Notes under the pieces: model-generated
What the model was told of the DNA's origin: nothing
Seen by the model: only the letters and a program-made list of their open reading frames with translations
Database searches by the model: none
Part shown: positions 26,443 to 34,074 of the stretch, one piece after another
Position numbering within the stretch: position 1 is the stretch's first letter
Layout: each line of letters starts with the position of its first letter
Source: Desulfobacterales bacterium
GTDB lineage: Bacteria; Desulfobacterota; Desulfobacteria; Desulfobacterales; SpSt-501
Assembly: GCA_030834695.1 (NCBI GenBank)
Contig: JAUQXK010000051.1
Span: forward strand, 1-64,000
Direction: 5' to 3'
DNA: 64,000 bases
Made by a program: the position numbers and the translations under genes

Positions 26443-27240
26443 GTGACGCTGCATCCGTCCGTCCGCGCTCGAAAACTCCTTGGCCTGATAGGCGCTTTGA
26501 TCTTCGTTGTCTTCTTCGGTTCGGTGCTGGACAGCTGTGTCGCACGGTTTCGGGAGCCGCTCTTTACCGTGCATCTGCTGCCGGGCGGAAGCGACTTGGT
26601 CGAGGGGCAGGTGGACCATGCTCTGAAAGACCTGTCGCTCCTGCGCGTCGAGACTTCAAATGAAAGCGTTCAACTGACGATCGATCGGTTTCAATCCGGA
26701 TTGTGGCTCGGCGGAAACATGTGGATCGGCACGATCTCCGTTGCAGCCGATGCCGTCGCCGGCATTTACGATCTGCGGGTGTTCGTTTCCAATCAACCGC
26801 CCGAAAAACCAGTGGCCGCGTTTCAAGCGGTCGTGTACCCGGAATACGCGGCGCTGAGGAGAAACTCGTTCTCCGTCATCCGCCGCGCTTTCGACGTTGC
26901 CCCGGGGACGATGGCGCTGGCATGCATCCCAGCGCTGGGGTTGATCATGGGTCTGGCCTACCTGCTGGGCCGTCGGGTGGATCGCTTGCTGGCCAGCCAG
27001 GGACGGGCCGAGGTTTTTCTAACGAAAAAGGCCGCTGGCGGGGTCGAAGTTTATTTCGGGCTGGGCCGACGCCACGGGATCGAACCCGGGATGAGTGTGA
27101 GCATCCGCTCGGAGAAGGGCCAAGCGATCTGCGGCGCCGTGATCCAGTGCGTGGATGCGGACAACGCCATGGCGCTTGCAGACTTGCCGGCCGAGCGTTT
27201 GCCGCACGGTGCGGTGGTCGTGCTTCCGGAAGGACGTTAG
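26443..27240 (+). CDS. Membrane protein of unknown function with C-terminal HGxxPGM beta domain
   Basis: 265 residues from a GTG at 26443 with GGTGGAGG seven bases upstream. Layout: N-terminal transmembrane helix (about 12-30), periplasmic beta-rich domain (about 33-150), second transmembrane helix (about 157-177, ALACIPALGLIMGLAYLLG), then a cytoplasmic domain (about 190-265). The cytoplasmic domain aligns by eye over its whole length with the stand-alone protein at 36934-37191: VFLTKKAAGG/IYMIKKSAAG, RRHGIEPGM/TDHGVRPGM and HGAVVVLPEG/LGCLISIPQG. I do not recognise a named family. A 30-residue membrane microprotein follows 9 bases downstream. Confidence 0.8.
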   Translation: MTLHPSVRARKLLGLIGALIFVVFFGSVLDSCVARFREPLFTVHLLPGGSDLVEGQVDHALKDLSLLRVETSNESVQLTIDRFQSGLWLGGNMWIGTISVAADAVAGIYDLRVFVSNQPPEKPVAAFQAVVYPEYAALRRNSFSVIRRAFDVAPGTMALACIPALGLIMGLAYLLGRRVDRLLASQGRAEVFLTKKAAGGVEVYFGLGRRHGIEPGMSVSIRSEKGQAICGAVIQCVDADNAMALADLPAERLPHGAVVVLPEGR

Positions 27241-27249
27241 GGAATATCG

Positions 27250-27342
27250 ATGGAATACCTTACGATAATTGTCCTTGTATTCGGCTCGATCATCATCGGG
27301 CTGGTCATCGGCGCCCGGCTTCGGAACCGACGCAAGCCATAG
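27250..27342 (+). CDS. Predicted 30-residue membrane microprotein
   Basis: ATG at 27250, stop TAG at 27340-27342, with AGGGA six bases upstream at the end of the preceding gene. The peptide starts MEYLTIIVLVFGSIIIG, forms one hydrophobic helix of about 20 residues and ends in a basic tail (RLRNRRKP), giving a clear inside-positive topology. No similarity recognised. Close coupling to the membrane protein above suggests a small subunit of it. Too short for routine gene callers. Confidence 0.55.
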   Translation: MEYLTIIVLVFGSIIIGLVIGARLRNRRKP

Positions 27343-27383
27343 GTCCTGCTTGTGCCGAAAACGCCGCGTCGACTGATCAATCG

Positions 27384-28856
27384 TCACCAGGCCGACATGA
27401 TGTAACGATCGACGGGGGCGTAATCATCGGTCAGAGCCGGATATGCCGCAGGCTCGGGAACCTCCAACCGCCTGGCCAGCATGGCTGAAATATCGGGGTC
27501 CGGGCTGGTGAGCCGGGCTTCTTCTGAAGCGGCGAATGCAGCCAGAATGATGTTTTGCCAGCATGACGGGTCTTGGGGGTTTCCCACGGCGAAGGCCAGC
27601 ACCCGGGGAAACACCGCCGTGTAGGTGCCGACCATTGCATGGAAAAAGCGGCTGCACTCGCCGTCCGGGCTCGACAGCAGGTTGACCAGAACCACTCCGT
27701 TCGGAGACAGGGCGGTCTTCATGCGTTGCGCTGCCTCCACGGTGGCCAGATGAAACGGGATCGCATAGTGCGAGTTGAACGTATCGCAGAGGATCGCATC
27801 GTATGCCTTCCGATTCCGGTTGAGAAAGGTGCGCGCGTCCTCGGCGATGATGACTTGGCGCGGGTGGTCCTTTAGCTCGAAATAGTCCCGCGCCAGAGCG
27901 GTGATGCCGGAATCCAGCTCCACCACATCCACGCTGGCATTCGGATAGTTCGCCAGGGCGTATTTCGGGAAGGAAAACCCGCCGCCCCCCAAAACCAGCA
28001 AACGTCTCAGCTCCGGAACGAAGTGCTCGACCAGCCGGAAATAACGCGTGTACGGCAAGGCCAGGGCCGAGGGGTCGTCCAGGTACATGGCCGACTGCTT
28101 CGCGTGCGGGCCGGTGGCCATGACGCGCATGAGCCGGCCCGTGTGGCTCTCGGCACCCTTGAAAACCATGACCCGGTTGTAGGCGGTGTCCGTGTCGACG
28201 AATCCCGCCGACCTCAGCTGAGCATCGTAGCCCCAGGCCAGCAAAAGCAGGATGAGGAACAGGGCGCCTGCTGCCGATTTGATGGCTGCGCCGCTGCGCG
28301 CCGCCAGGAAGGAAGCGATGGCGAGGACCGCTGCCATGAGCAATAGGATATTTGTGCTCCCCAGCCAGGCAATCAGCACGAACCCGGCCAGGAATGTACC
28401 GACGATGCTGCCGATGGTCGAGACGGCATAGAGGTTGCCTGCCGTCCGTCCGCCGGTCCGGGTGCCGGCCAGTTTGAGCCGAACGGCAAACGGCGCCACC
28501 ATGCCCAACAGCACCGATGGCGGCGCGAACAGCAACAGGGTGGACCATACGGCCGCCGTGTGCAACCCGGCGCCCGGCGACTGGAGCAAACCAAGCACGA
28601 AAGACTTGGTCGCGGCGATAGCGGCAGTGGCCAGGGCCGCCAGCAAGATGATCCGTCCGAGCAGCCGCGCCTCGGGGCGGCGATCCGCCAGGCGGCCGCC
28701 CCACCAATACCCCAGGCTCAGCGAAGCCAGGATGATCCCGATCAGGCTGGTCCAGACCACCAGCGAGGTGCCGAGATAGGGCGCCAAAACCCGCGATCCC
28801 GTCAACTCAAGGACCATGATCACCGCACCGCACAGAAAAACAGCTATCTCGAGCAT
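27384..28856 (-). CDS. Fused-membrane spermidine synthase-like protein
   Basis: 490 residues. About seven transmembrane helices (1-215) resemble an MFS-like half; the motif ELTGSRVLAPYLGTSLVVWTS is typical of membrane-fused spermidine synthases. The C-terminal domain (about 235-490) has the spermidine-synthase Rossmann fold with LLVLGGGGFSFPK as nucleotide motif, VDVVELDSGI, and IIAEDARTFL; the usual catalytic DSSDP is replaced by CDTFNS. Aminopropyl transfer is therefore uncertain; it could be another SAM-type enzyme. Converges on the microprotein gene. Confidence 0.87.
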   Translation of the reverse strand: MLEIAVFLCGAVIMVLELTGSRVLAPYLGTSLVVWTSLIGIILASLSLGYWWGGRLADRRPEARLLGRIILLAALATAAIAATKSFVLGLLQSPGAGLHTAAVWSTLLLFAPPSVLLGMVAPFAVRLKLAGTRTGGRTAGNLYAVSTIGSIVGTFLAGFVLIAWLGSTNILLLMAAVLAIASFLAARSGAAIKSAAGALFLILLLLAWGYDAQLRSAGFVDTDTAYNRVMVFKGAESHTGRLMRVMATGPHAKQSAMYLDDPSALALPYTRYFRLVEHFVPELRRLLVLGGGGFSFPKYALANYPNASVDVVELDSGITALARDYFELKDHPRQVIIAEDARTFLNRNRKAYDAILCDTFNSHYAIPFHLATVEAAQRMKTALSPNGVVLVNLLSSPDGECSRFFHAMVGTYTAVFPRVLAFAVGNPQDPSCWQNIILAAFAASEEARLTSPDPDISAMLARRLEVPEPAAYPALTDDYAPVDRYIMSAW

Positions 28857-29180
28857 ACAGCACCCTTACATTGATGGCATTGTAAAAAGCAATTTATGGC
28901 CCGCAGCGCCATCCTAATCGCAAAGGAAATCTAATCGGCTCCATTCCCTCCGTTTCCCCCTTTGGGAAATGGGGCGAGGGGGATTTTTAAATCGATTTCC
29001 TCATCAAACTGTTGGGAAAGGTAGCGAAGGAACGTGCGGCATGTCAATCGGTTTGATCGGTTAGAATTGGTTCGCCTTTGTCTGCCTTTAGCGTCACCAT
29101 CTATAACGTTGACTCGGCCTCCCATTCGGTACCAAAGAGAGCACTTTGAATTGAACCTATGAAAACAGCAGGGAGGCAAA
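28857..29180. other. Intergenic region before the TupA-like gene
   Basis: 324 bases between divergent genes, holding one copy of the AAATCCCCC-type palindromic repeat (28939-28989). No ORF or clear promoter is seen. Confidence 0.4.
28939..28989. repeat. Palindromic repeat, AAATCCCCC family, copy 1
   Basis: Imperfect palindrome with TTTCCCCCTTTGGGAAATGGGG at its core and GGGGGATTTTT at one end. It resembles 49270-49314 and, in opposite orientation, 50291-50332. Confidence 0.7.
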
Positions 29181-30047
29181 ATGGAGTCTCTGAGGACCAA
29201 CCGAAGGAAGCGAGGCATGCGCCTGAGCATCATTCTAACCGTGGCATTTGGGATTGCGTGCGGTCTGCTCACACCGGGATACGCCCAGGAATACAAACAG
29301 ATCGTGATTGCAACGGGAAGCCCCTTTGAGCTCGGCCTCATCGATGAGTTGGCCAAGGCGTTTCAGAAAAGCCACGGCGGCATCGTGCGCTGCATAAAGA
29401 CCCCCACCGGACCGGGGCTTGAGTTGGGTCGATACGGCCTGACGCACATCACCATGGGTCATGAGCGCGAGGCCACCGCCAGGTTCGCCGCGGACGGTTT
29501 TGCCGCCAGGCGGACGGACCTCATGCACAACTTCACGATTGTGGTGGGACCCGAGAGCGATCCGGCCAAGGTTTCCGGCCTCAGCGACCTAAAGGATGTC
29601 CACAAGAGGATTTTCCAGGCGAAGTCGCCCTATCTTTCGAGAGGCGACGGGGGCGGTATGGACATCCTGGAAAAGAAGATCTGGAAGGATCTGAAAGCTG
29701 ATCTGCAGGGAGAGAGCTGGTACGAGGTCAGCAACAAGTTCATGCTGGCCTCCTTGCTGGATGCCGACAAGAAGGGCCAGTACCACATGCTCGATTCATC
29801 GACCTGGGCACTGCACAAATCCAAGACCAAAGGCCTCAAGCTTCTCGTCAAGGGCCCGCCCAACGAATACGAGATGTGCCTGGTGAGTACGACCAAACAC
29901 CCCAACCTGAAATACAACCAGGCCCTGGCCGAGACATTCTACGATTTCCTGGTGGGAAACGACGGCCAGAAGGTCATTGCCGGTTTCGGCGTGAAGGAAT
30001 ACGGAGAGCCGATTTATTATCCGACGGTGATCCGAAACCCCCAATGA
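29181..30047 (+). CDS. TupA-like oxyanion/solute-binding protein, orphan
   Basis: 288 residues; GGGAGG upstream of the ATG. Signal peptide to about residue 36 (...LLTPGYAQ). The mature part follows the PBP type-2 order of tungstate-binding TupA: IVIATGSPFELGLIDELAKAF at the start, then FAADGFAARRTDLMHNFTIVVGPESDP and YLSRGDGGGMDILEKKIW. The TupA position that usually reads LLVHAP is ITMGHER here, so ligand specificity is not safe to assign. Permease and ATPase genes of a Tup transporter are not adjacent; a terminator follows. It could serve a remote transporter or act as a sensor. Confidence 0.82.
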   Translation: MESLRTNRRKRGMRLSIILTVAFGIACGLLTPGYAQEYKQIVIATGSPFELGLIDELAKAFQKSHGGIVRCIKTPTGPGLELGRYGLTHITMGHEREATARFAADGFAARRTDLMHNFTIVVGPESDPAKVSGLSDLKDVHKRIFQAKSPYLSRGDGGGMDILEKKIWKDLKADLQGESWYEVSNKFMLASLLDADKKGQYHMLDSSTWALHKSKTKGLKLLVKGPPNEYEMCLVSTTKHPNLKYNQALAETFYDFLVGNDGQKVIAGFGVKEYGEPIYYPTVIRNPQ

Positions 30048-30176
30048 AGGAGGAACCCGTATCCAGCCGCATTCCATGGTTCGGGCATTGAACCGTGTTT
30101 GGAAAAAGCTGTGGACGGCAGGATGGCAGCGGGCATTATCGAGTTAAATGGACCGGGAATGCCCGGTCGGCGACTG

Positions 30177-30208
30177 GCCTCGGTGAATACCGGGGCTTTT
30201 CGCTTTTT
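30177..30208 (+). terminator. Terminator after the TupA-like gene
   Basis: GCCTCGGT-GAAT-ACCGGGGC (8-base stem with one G-T pair) followed by TTTTCGCTTTTT. A smaller hairpin ACCGGGAATGCCCGGT precedes it at about 30152-30167. Confidence 0.75.
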
Positions 30209-30346
30209 AAAGGGAGCCTTTTAGCCTGCATGCCTTTGTGTTAGTGTTCGCAAAAAAGGTGTCGAACGACAACCAAGCCGTCTGTTCAGCGATCCAATCT
30301 CGGCGGCAGCAAGGACTTTGAAATCGAAAGAAAAAGGGGGATGATC

Positions 30347-30874
30347 ATGAAGCATCTTCTGCTGTGTACGGTTATGTTTGTCCTGTTCGTGATGCCGCAG
30401 ATGGCCCAGGCCATTGAACTGGGCCAGGTTCCGATGAAGGTTGAACTGCAGGAAAATCTGGGCGGCCGCCTGGACGGAACCGCCTGGCGCAGCGATGAAC
30501 TCAAAGGCAAAGTCCATGTGCTGTTCTATGTGGACCCGGATGAAAAAGACACCAACAACGACGCCAGCGAGGCGCTGGACAAAGAGAAGTTTCCGGCGGA
30601 AAAGTTCCAATCCGTGGCGATCATCAACATGGCCGCCACCTGGATGCCCAACTTCGCCATTTCCATGTCGGTCGAGGACAAGCAGAAACGCTATCCCAGG
30701 ACCATTTACGTGAGGGATTACAAGAAGGTGCTCGTCGATGCCTGGAAGATCGCCGACGACAGCAGCGACATCCTTGCCTTCGACAAGCAGGGAAGGCTGA
30801 TCTTCCGAAAAGACGGCAAGCTCAGCCCTGAGGATATCCAGAAGCTGATCAGGGCGATCAAGGACAATCTCTAG
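30347..30874 (+). CDS. YtfJ family exported protein
   Basis: 175 residues from ATG 30347, six bases after AAAAAGGGGG; an ATG at 30341 is too close to that site. Signal peptide ending at AQA (about residue 22), then a thioredoxin-like fold of the YtfJ type: KVHVLFYVDPDEKDTN, a central AIINMAATWMPNFAIS, YPRTIYVRDYKKVL and ILAFDKQGRLIFRKDGKLS. There is no CxxC pair, as is typical of YtfJ, so disulfide chemistry is unlikely. Periplasmic, function unknown. Confidence 0.88.
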   Translation: MKHLLLCTVMFVLFVMPQMAQAIELGQVPMKVELQENLGGRLDGTAWRSDELKGKVHVLFYVDPDEKDTNNDASEALDKEKFPAEKFQSVAIINMAATWMPNFAISMSVEDKQKRYPRTIYVRDYKKVLVDAWKIADDSSDILAFDKQGRLIFRKDGKLSPEDIQKLIRAIKDNL

Positions 30875-31046
30875 GTGCCGGAGCTGCCTCCCGGAGCACC
30901 ACAGAGACGCAAAACAGTTTCGCTAATCGCAATTTGGCAGCCATATATCGGTTGGCCGATCAGAACGCCATGCTTGAAAAACCGCGAGCCCTTTCGACCG
31001 GAAAGGGCTCGATTGAAATATCTAATGCTGAAACTGTTTACACGGC

Positions 31047-32249
31047 TCAGTCGCTCTCGATAAACCGCTTGATTGCATCGCCGGCCTTGGCGATTGCAAA
31101 CACCCCGTCCAGATGGCCGCCGTCGCCCTCGATTACGAACAGGTCGGCGCTTCCGCCCTGCGCCCGGAAGCGTTCCAGCGCCCGCTTGGACAGCTCCGGC
31201 GGGAAGATCACGTCGCTCGATGCGGGCACGAAAAGGATCTTGGCTTTGATGCCTTTTACTTCGGCGTCGGACAGCCGATAGAGCTGATTCGCCTTCGACA
31301 TGTAGATCATATGGTTTGCATCCGTGGTCTTGGCGCGCGCCATGCCGGCGCTGTTGAGCACGGACTCGATCTGGAACTGATTGGCCACCGCCGCTGCCGG
31401 GTCCTTCTTTTCGTCGGCCGGCTTGTAACCGAAGCTCTTTTCGGCCCAGCCCCAGTGGCGCGCGGTGAGGGTGACGATCTTCAGCGCCTGCGCCACGCCG
31501 TCGACCGGCTCCTCCTTGCCGTAGTAGTCCCCGTTGTTCCAGCGCGGGTCCAGCCGGATCGGCGTGACCCACACATCCAGCAGGCCGACCACGTATGGAT
31601 GGATGTCGAAGCCGGGTCCGATCACATGGATCACGCGCGCGACAAAATCCGGGTACAGCGCGGCCCACTCCATCGCCTGGACGGAGCCCCCGGAAGCCCC
31701 GGCAACGGCAGCCAATTTTTTCACGCCGAGCGAATCGAGCAGGGCCTTGTGCACTCGCACGGAATCGCGCATGGCCACGACCGGAAAGCTCAGCCCGAAT
31801 GGCTTGCCGGTGGCCGGATCGACGGACGCCGGCCCGGTGGTGATGACGTTCGGGTCCTTGCTGTTGAGGTTGGCGAAGGTGTCGGCGCTGACGACAAAGT
31901 ATTTATCGGTGTCGATCGCCTTGCCGGGTCCGATAATGGGGTTCCAGTAGCCCGGCGCCACATCGCTTTCCTTGTACTTGCCGGCCGCATGGGAGGTGCC
32001 GGAGTAGAAATGCGCTATAAAAACCGCGTTGTCTCCGCGCGCGTTCAGTTTGCCGTAGGTTTCGTATCCCAGGCGCACGTTGTTGATCGCCTGGCCGCCG
32101 ACGGTGGTATAAGCCGCCAGCGTGAAGGTTTTCTTCTCCACGAGACCGACATCTTGGGCCCTTGCAGGCGATGCAACCAACAGCATGAACAGCAGCGTAA
32201 ACGAGAAAACGGACCGAGTGCAGGTGTTCGCTTGCAGGCGATGCAACAT
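31047..32249 (-). CDS. Exported MetX-like alpha/beta hydrolase (homoserine O-acetyltransferase family)
   Basis: 400 residues from ATG 32249 with AAGGAGG upstream; the open frame runs further but the site favours this start. A hydrophobic segment (14-30) ending SPARA is a typical cleaved signal peptide, unusual for the MetX family. The body has the MetX fold: NAVFIAHFYSGTSHAAGKY, the nucleophile elbow G184-A-S186-G-G188 in VAGASGGSVQAMEWA, the acid in VPASSDVIFPPE and a final GDGGHLDG histidine. An acyltransferase would need acetyl-CoA, which is absent from the periplasm, so hydrolase activity is more likely. MetY is encoded upstream on the same strand, 316 bases away and behind its own terminator. 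Confidence 0.85.
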   Translation of the reverse strand: MLHRLQANTCTRSVFSFTLLFMLLVASPARAQDVGLVEKKTFTLAAYTTVGGQAINNVRLGYETYGKLNARGDNAVFIAHFYSGTSHAAGKYKESDVAPGYWNPIIGPGKAIDTDKYFVVSADTFANLNSKDPNVITTGPASVDPATGKPFGLSFPVVAMRDSVRVHKALLDSLGVKKLAAVAGASGGSVQAMEWAALYPDFVARVIHVIGPGFDIHPYVVGLLDVWVTPIRLDPRWNNGDYYGKEEPVDGVAQALKIVTLTARHWGWAEKSFGYKPADEKKDPAAAVANQFQIESVLNSAGMARAKTTDANHMIYMSKANQLYRLSDAEVKGIKAKILFVPASSDVIFPPELSKRALERFRAQGGSADLFVIEGDGGHLDGVFAIAKAGDAIKRFIESD

Positions 32250-32496
32250 GGTGGCCTCCTTATCGGCAAGAAAGTTTTTATTGGTGGGCGGGGTTTCCAG
32301 CCTCGATCGTCGCCGCTGGAAAGCCGCTCCCACAGAAAGAGACCTAACTTGCTTGAAAGATGTAGAGAGAGTGATTGAAGGACAACCGTGGGGACGCATA
32401 TAGCACCGGACGCAGAAAAGAGTCAAGGCAGGCCCGTTGTGATGGCGCATCGCTACGTGGGCTCACTGGACCGGCCGCCATGCCCAAAATTCGAAT

Positions 32497-32536
32497 CAAA
32501 AAAATAGAGCCTTTCCGAGAGAGCTCGAAAAGGCTC
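32497..32536 (-). terminator. Terminator of metY
   Basis: On the minus strand, GAGCCTTTTCGAG pairs with CTCGGAAAGGCTC (12 of 13 pairs; 32507-32536) and is followed by TATTTTTTT. It separates metY from the downstream MetX-like gene. Confidence 0.85.
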
Positions 32537-32564
32537 AGCTGGACAACGTTTATAGAAGTTCAGG

Positions 32565-33875
32565 TTATTGGTGGGCGGCTTTCAGGGCCTGGCCCAAGTC
32601 GGCGATGATGTCGTCGGCGTGCTCGATGCCGACCGAGATCCTGACCATTTCGGGCTCCACCCCCGCCTTGAGCTGCTCCGCGGGCGGGAGCTGCGAGTGG
32701 GTCGTGGTGGCCGGGTGGATGACCAGCGTACGGGCATCCAGGATGTTCGCGAGATGCGAGCACAGCTTGACGGATTCGATGAACTTCTTGCCGGCCTCAA
32801 GCCCTCCCCTGAGGCCGAAGCCGAACACGGCGCTGGGGCCCATGGGGAAGTACTTCTGCGAGCGGGCGTAGTCCGGATGACTCGTCAAGCCGGCGAAGTT
32901 CACCCATTTCACGAAGGGGTGCTTTTCCAGAAAGGCGGCGACCTTCCGGGCGTTTTCGCAGTGGGCCGTGGCCCGCAGCGGCAGGGTCTCCAATCCCTGC
33001 AGGATCAGGAAGCTGTTCATGGGCCCGAGCGCCGCGCCGATGTCGCGCATCAGGCCGGTGCGCAGCTTGACGCAGAAGGCCGTGCACGGCGTTCCTTCGA
33101 GCGTGCACAGCGCCTCCCAGAAGTTGAGGCCGTGGTAGCTCGGATCGGGTGCCGTGATCTCGGGAAATTTTCCGGCCTTGGCCCAGTCGAAGCCGCCGGC
33201 CTCGACCACGGCTCCGCCGATGCTGTTGCCATGGCCGCCGATGATCTTGGTGAGCGAATAGACCGCGATGTCGGCGCCGTGGTCGAAGGGGTTGAAAATC
33301 GGCGGCGGCGAGACGGTGTTGTCAACGACGAAGGGGATCTGGTGCCGGTGGGCGGCATCGGCAAGGGCCTTGATGTCGTCCACGTTGCACTTGGGGTTGC
33401 CGATGCTCTCCGTGAACACCATGCGGGTTTTGGCGTCGATAGCGGCTTCGACCTTGGCCGGATTCGAGGAATCGACGAAGCGCACCTCGATGCCGAAGCG
33501 TTTCAGGGTGTTCTCGAAAAGCACGTGAGTGCCGCCGTAGAGGTTCGAGCCGGAAACGATGTTCTGACCGGCGCCGGTGATGGCGGCCACCGTGTAAAAG
33601 ATCGCCGACATGCCCGAGGCCGTGCAGATGGCGGCCGTGCCGCCGTGGATCGCGGCCAGGCGGCGTTCCAGCACGTCGGTGGTGGGATTGCCGATACGGG
33701 TGTAGATGAAGCCGCTCGTGTCGCGCAGGGCGAAGAGGTCGGCCGCGTGCTGGGTGTCTTTGAAGACGTAGCTCGAGGTCTGGTAGATGGGGACCGCGCG
33801 GGAGAGGGTTTGCGAATCGGGCGTGTGCCCGGAGTGAAGCACCATGGATTCGATGTGCAACTTGGGGTTTGACAT
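32565..33875 (-). CDS. metY: O-acetylhomoserine aminocarboxypropyltransferase (MetY)
   Basis: 436 residues from ATG 33875 with AAAAGGAGG upstream; the frame continues to 34040 but without a better start. Cys/Met-metabolism PLP enzyme: QTSSYVFKDTQHAADLFAL, YTRIGNPTTDVLERRLAAIHGG, the PLP lysine in YSLTKIIGGHGN, and a C-terminal HPATTTHSQLPPAEQ with MVRISVGIEHADDII. Length and the TSSYVF region fit MetY, which makes homocysteine from O-acetylhomoserine and sulfide, rather than MetB. It has its own terminator. A cytoplasmic acetyltransferase to supply its substrate is not seen in the window unless the exported MetX-like protein does so. Confidence 0.95.
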   Translation of the reverse strand: MSNPKLHIESMVLHSGHTPDSQTLSRAVPIYQTSSYVFKDTQHAADLFALRDTSGFIYTRIGNPTTDVLERRLAAIHGGTAAICTASGMSAIFYTVAAITGAGQNIVSGSNLYGGTHVLFENTLKRFGIEVRFVDSSNPAKVEAAIDAKTRMVFTESIGNPKCNVDDIKALADAAHRHQIPFVVDNTVSPPPIFNPFDHGADIAVYSLTKIIGGHGNSIGGAVVEAGGFDWAKAGKFPEITAPDPSYHGLNFWEALCTLEGTPCTAFCVKLRTGLMRDIGAALGPMNSFLILQGLETLPLRATAHCENARKVAAFLEKHPFVKWVNFAGLTSHPDYARSQKYFPMGPSAVFGFGLRGGLEAGKKFIESVKLCSHLANILDARTLVIHPATTTHSQLPPAEQLKAGVEPEMVRISVGIEHADDIIADLGQALKAAHQ

Positions 33876-34074
33876 GCGCCTGCCTCCTTTTATGGTCTGC
33901 AAAACAAATTTTGGGTAAAGTAATCCCGCGGTTCGGCATTTACAAGTCAGCGAAAAACGCTCGCATTTTTTTGCGGCTTTTAGTATGGTGGCCACCGGGG
34001 AGCAGGCAGGCGCCGTCCGACGCATCTCGGACATTTGCATTCACCGCGGATGAGCGGACGTCTACAGGTGCGGA

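Noticed and set aside
31113-32378. 421-residue plus-strand ORF opposite the MetX-like gene
   Set aside because: Shadow; the minus strand has signal peptide, catalytic motifs and ribosome site.
32568-33872. 434-residue plus-strand ORF opposite metY
   Set aside because: Shadow of metY; low-complexity R/D/G-rich composition and no family motif.
33989-34004. TGGCCACCGGGGAGCA as a sigma54 promoter of the PEP-synthase-like gene
   Set aside because: GG and GC spacing fits, but the flanking consensus bases do not; too weak to call.
33876-34074. SAM or other riboswitch upstream of metY
   Set aside because: The leader is short and I could not find the helices or conserved loops of a known riboswitch.
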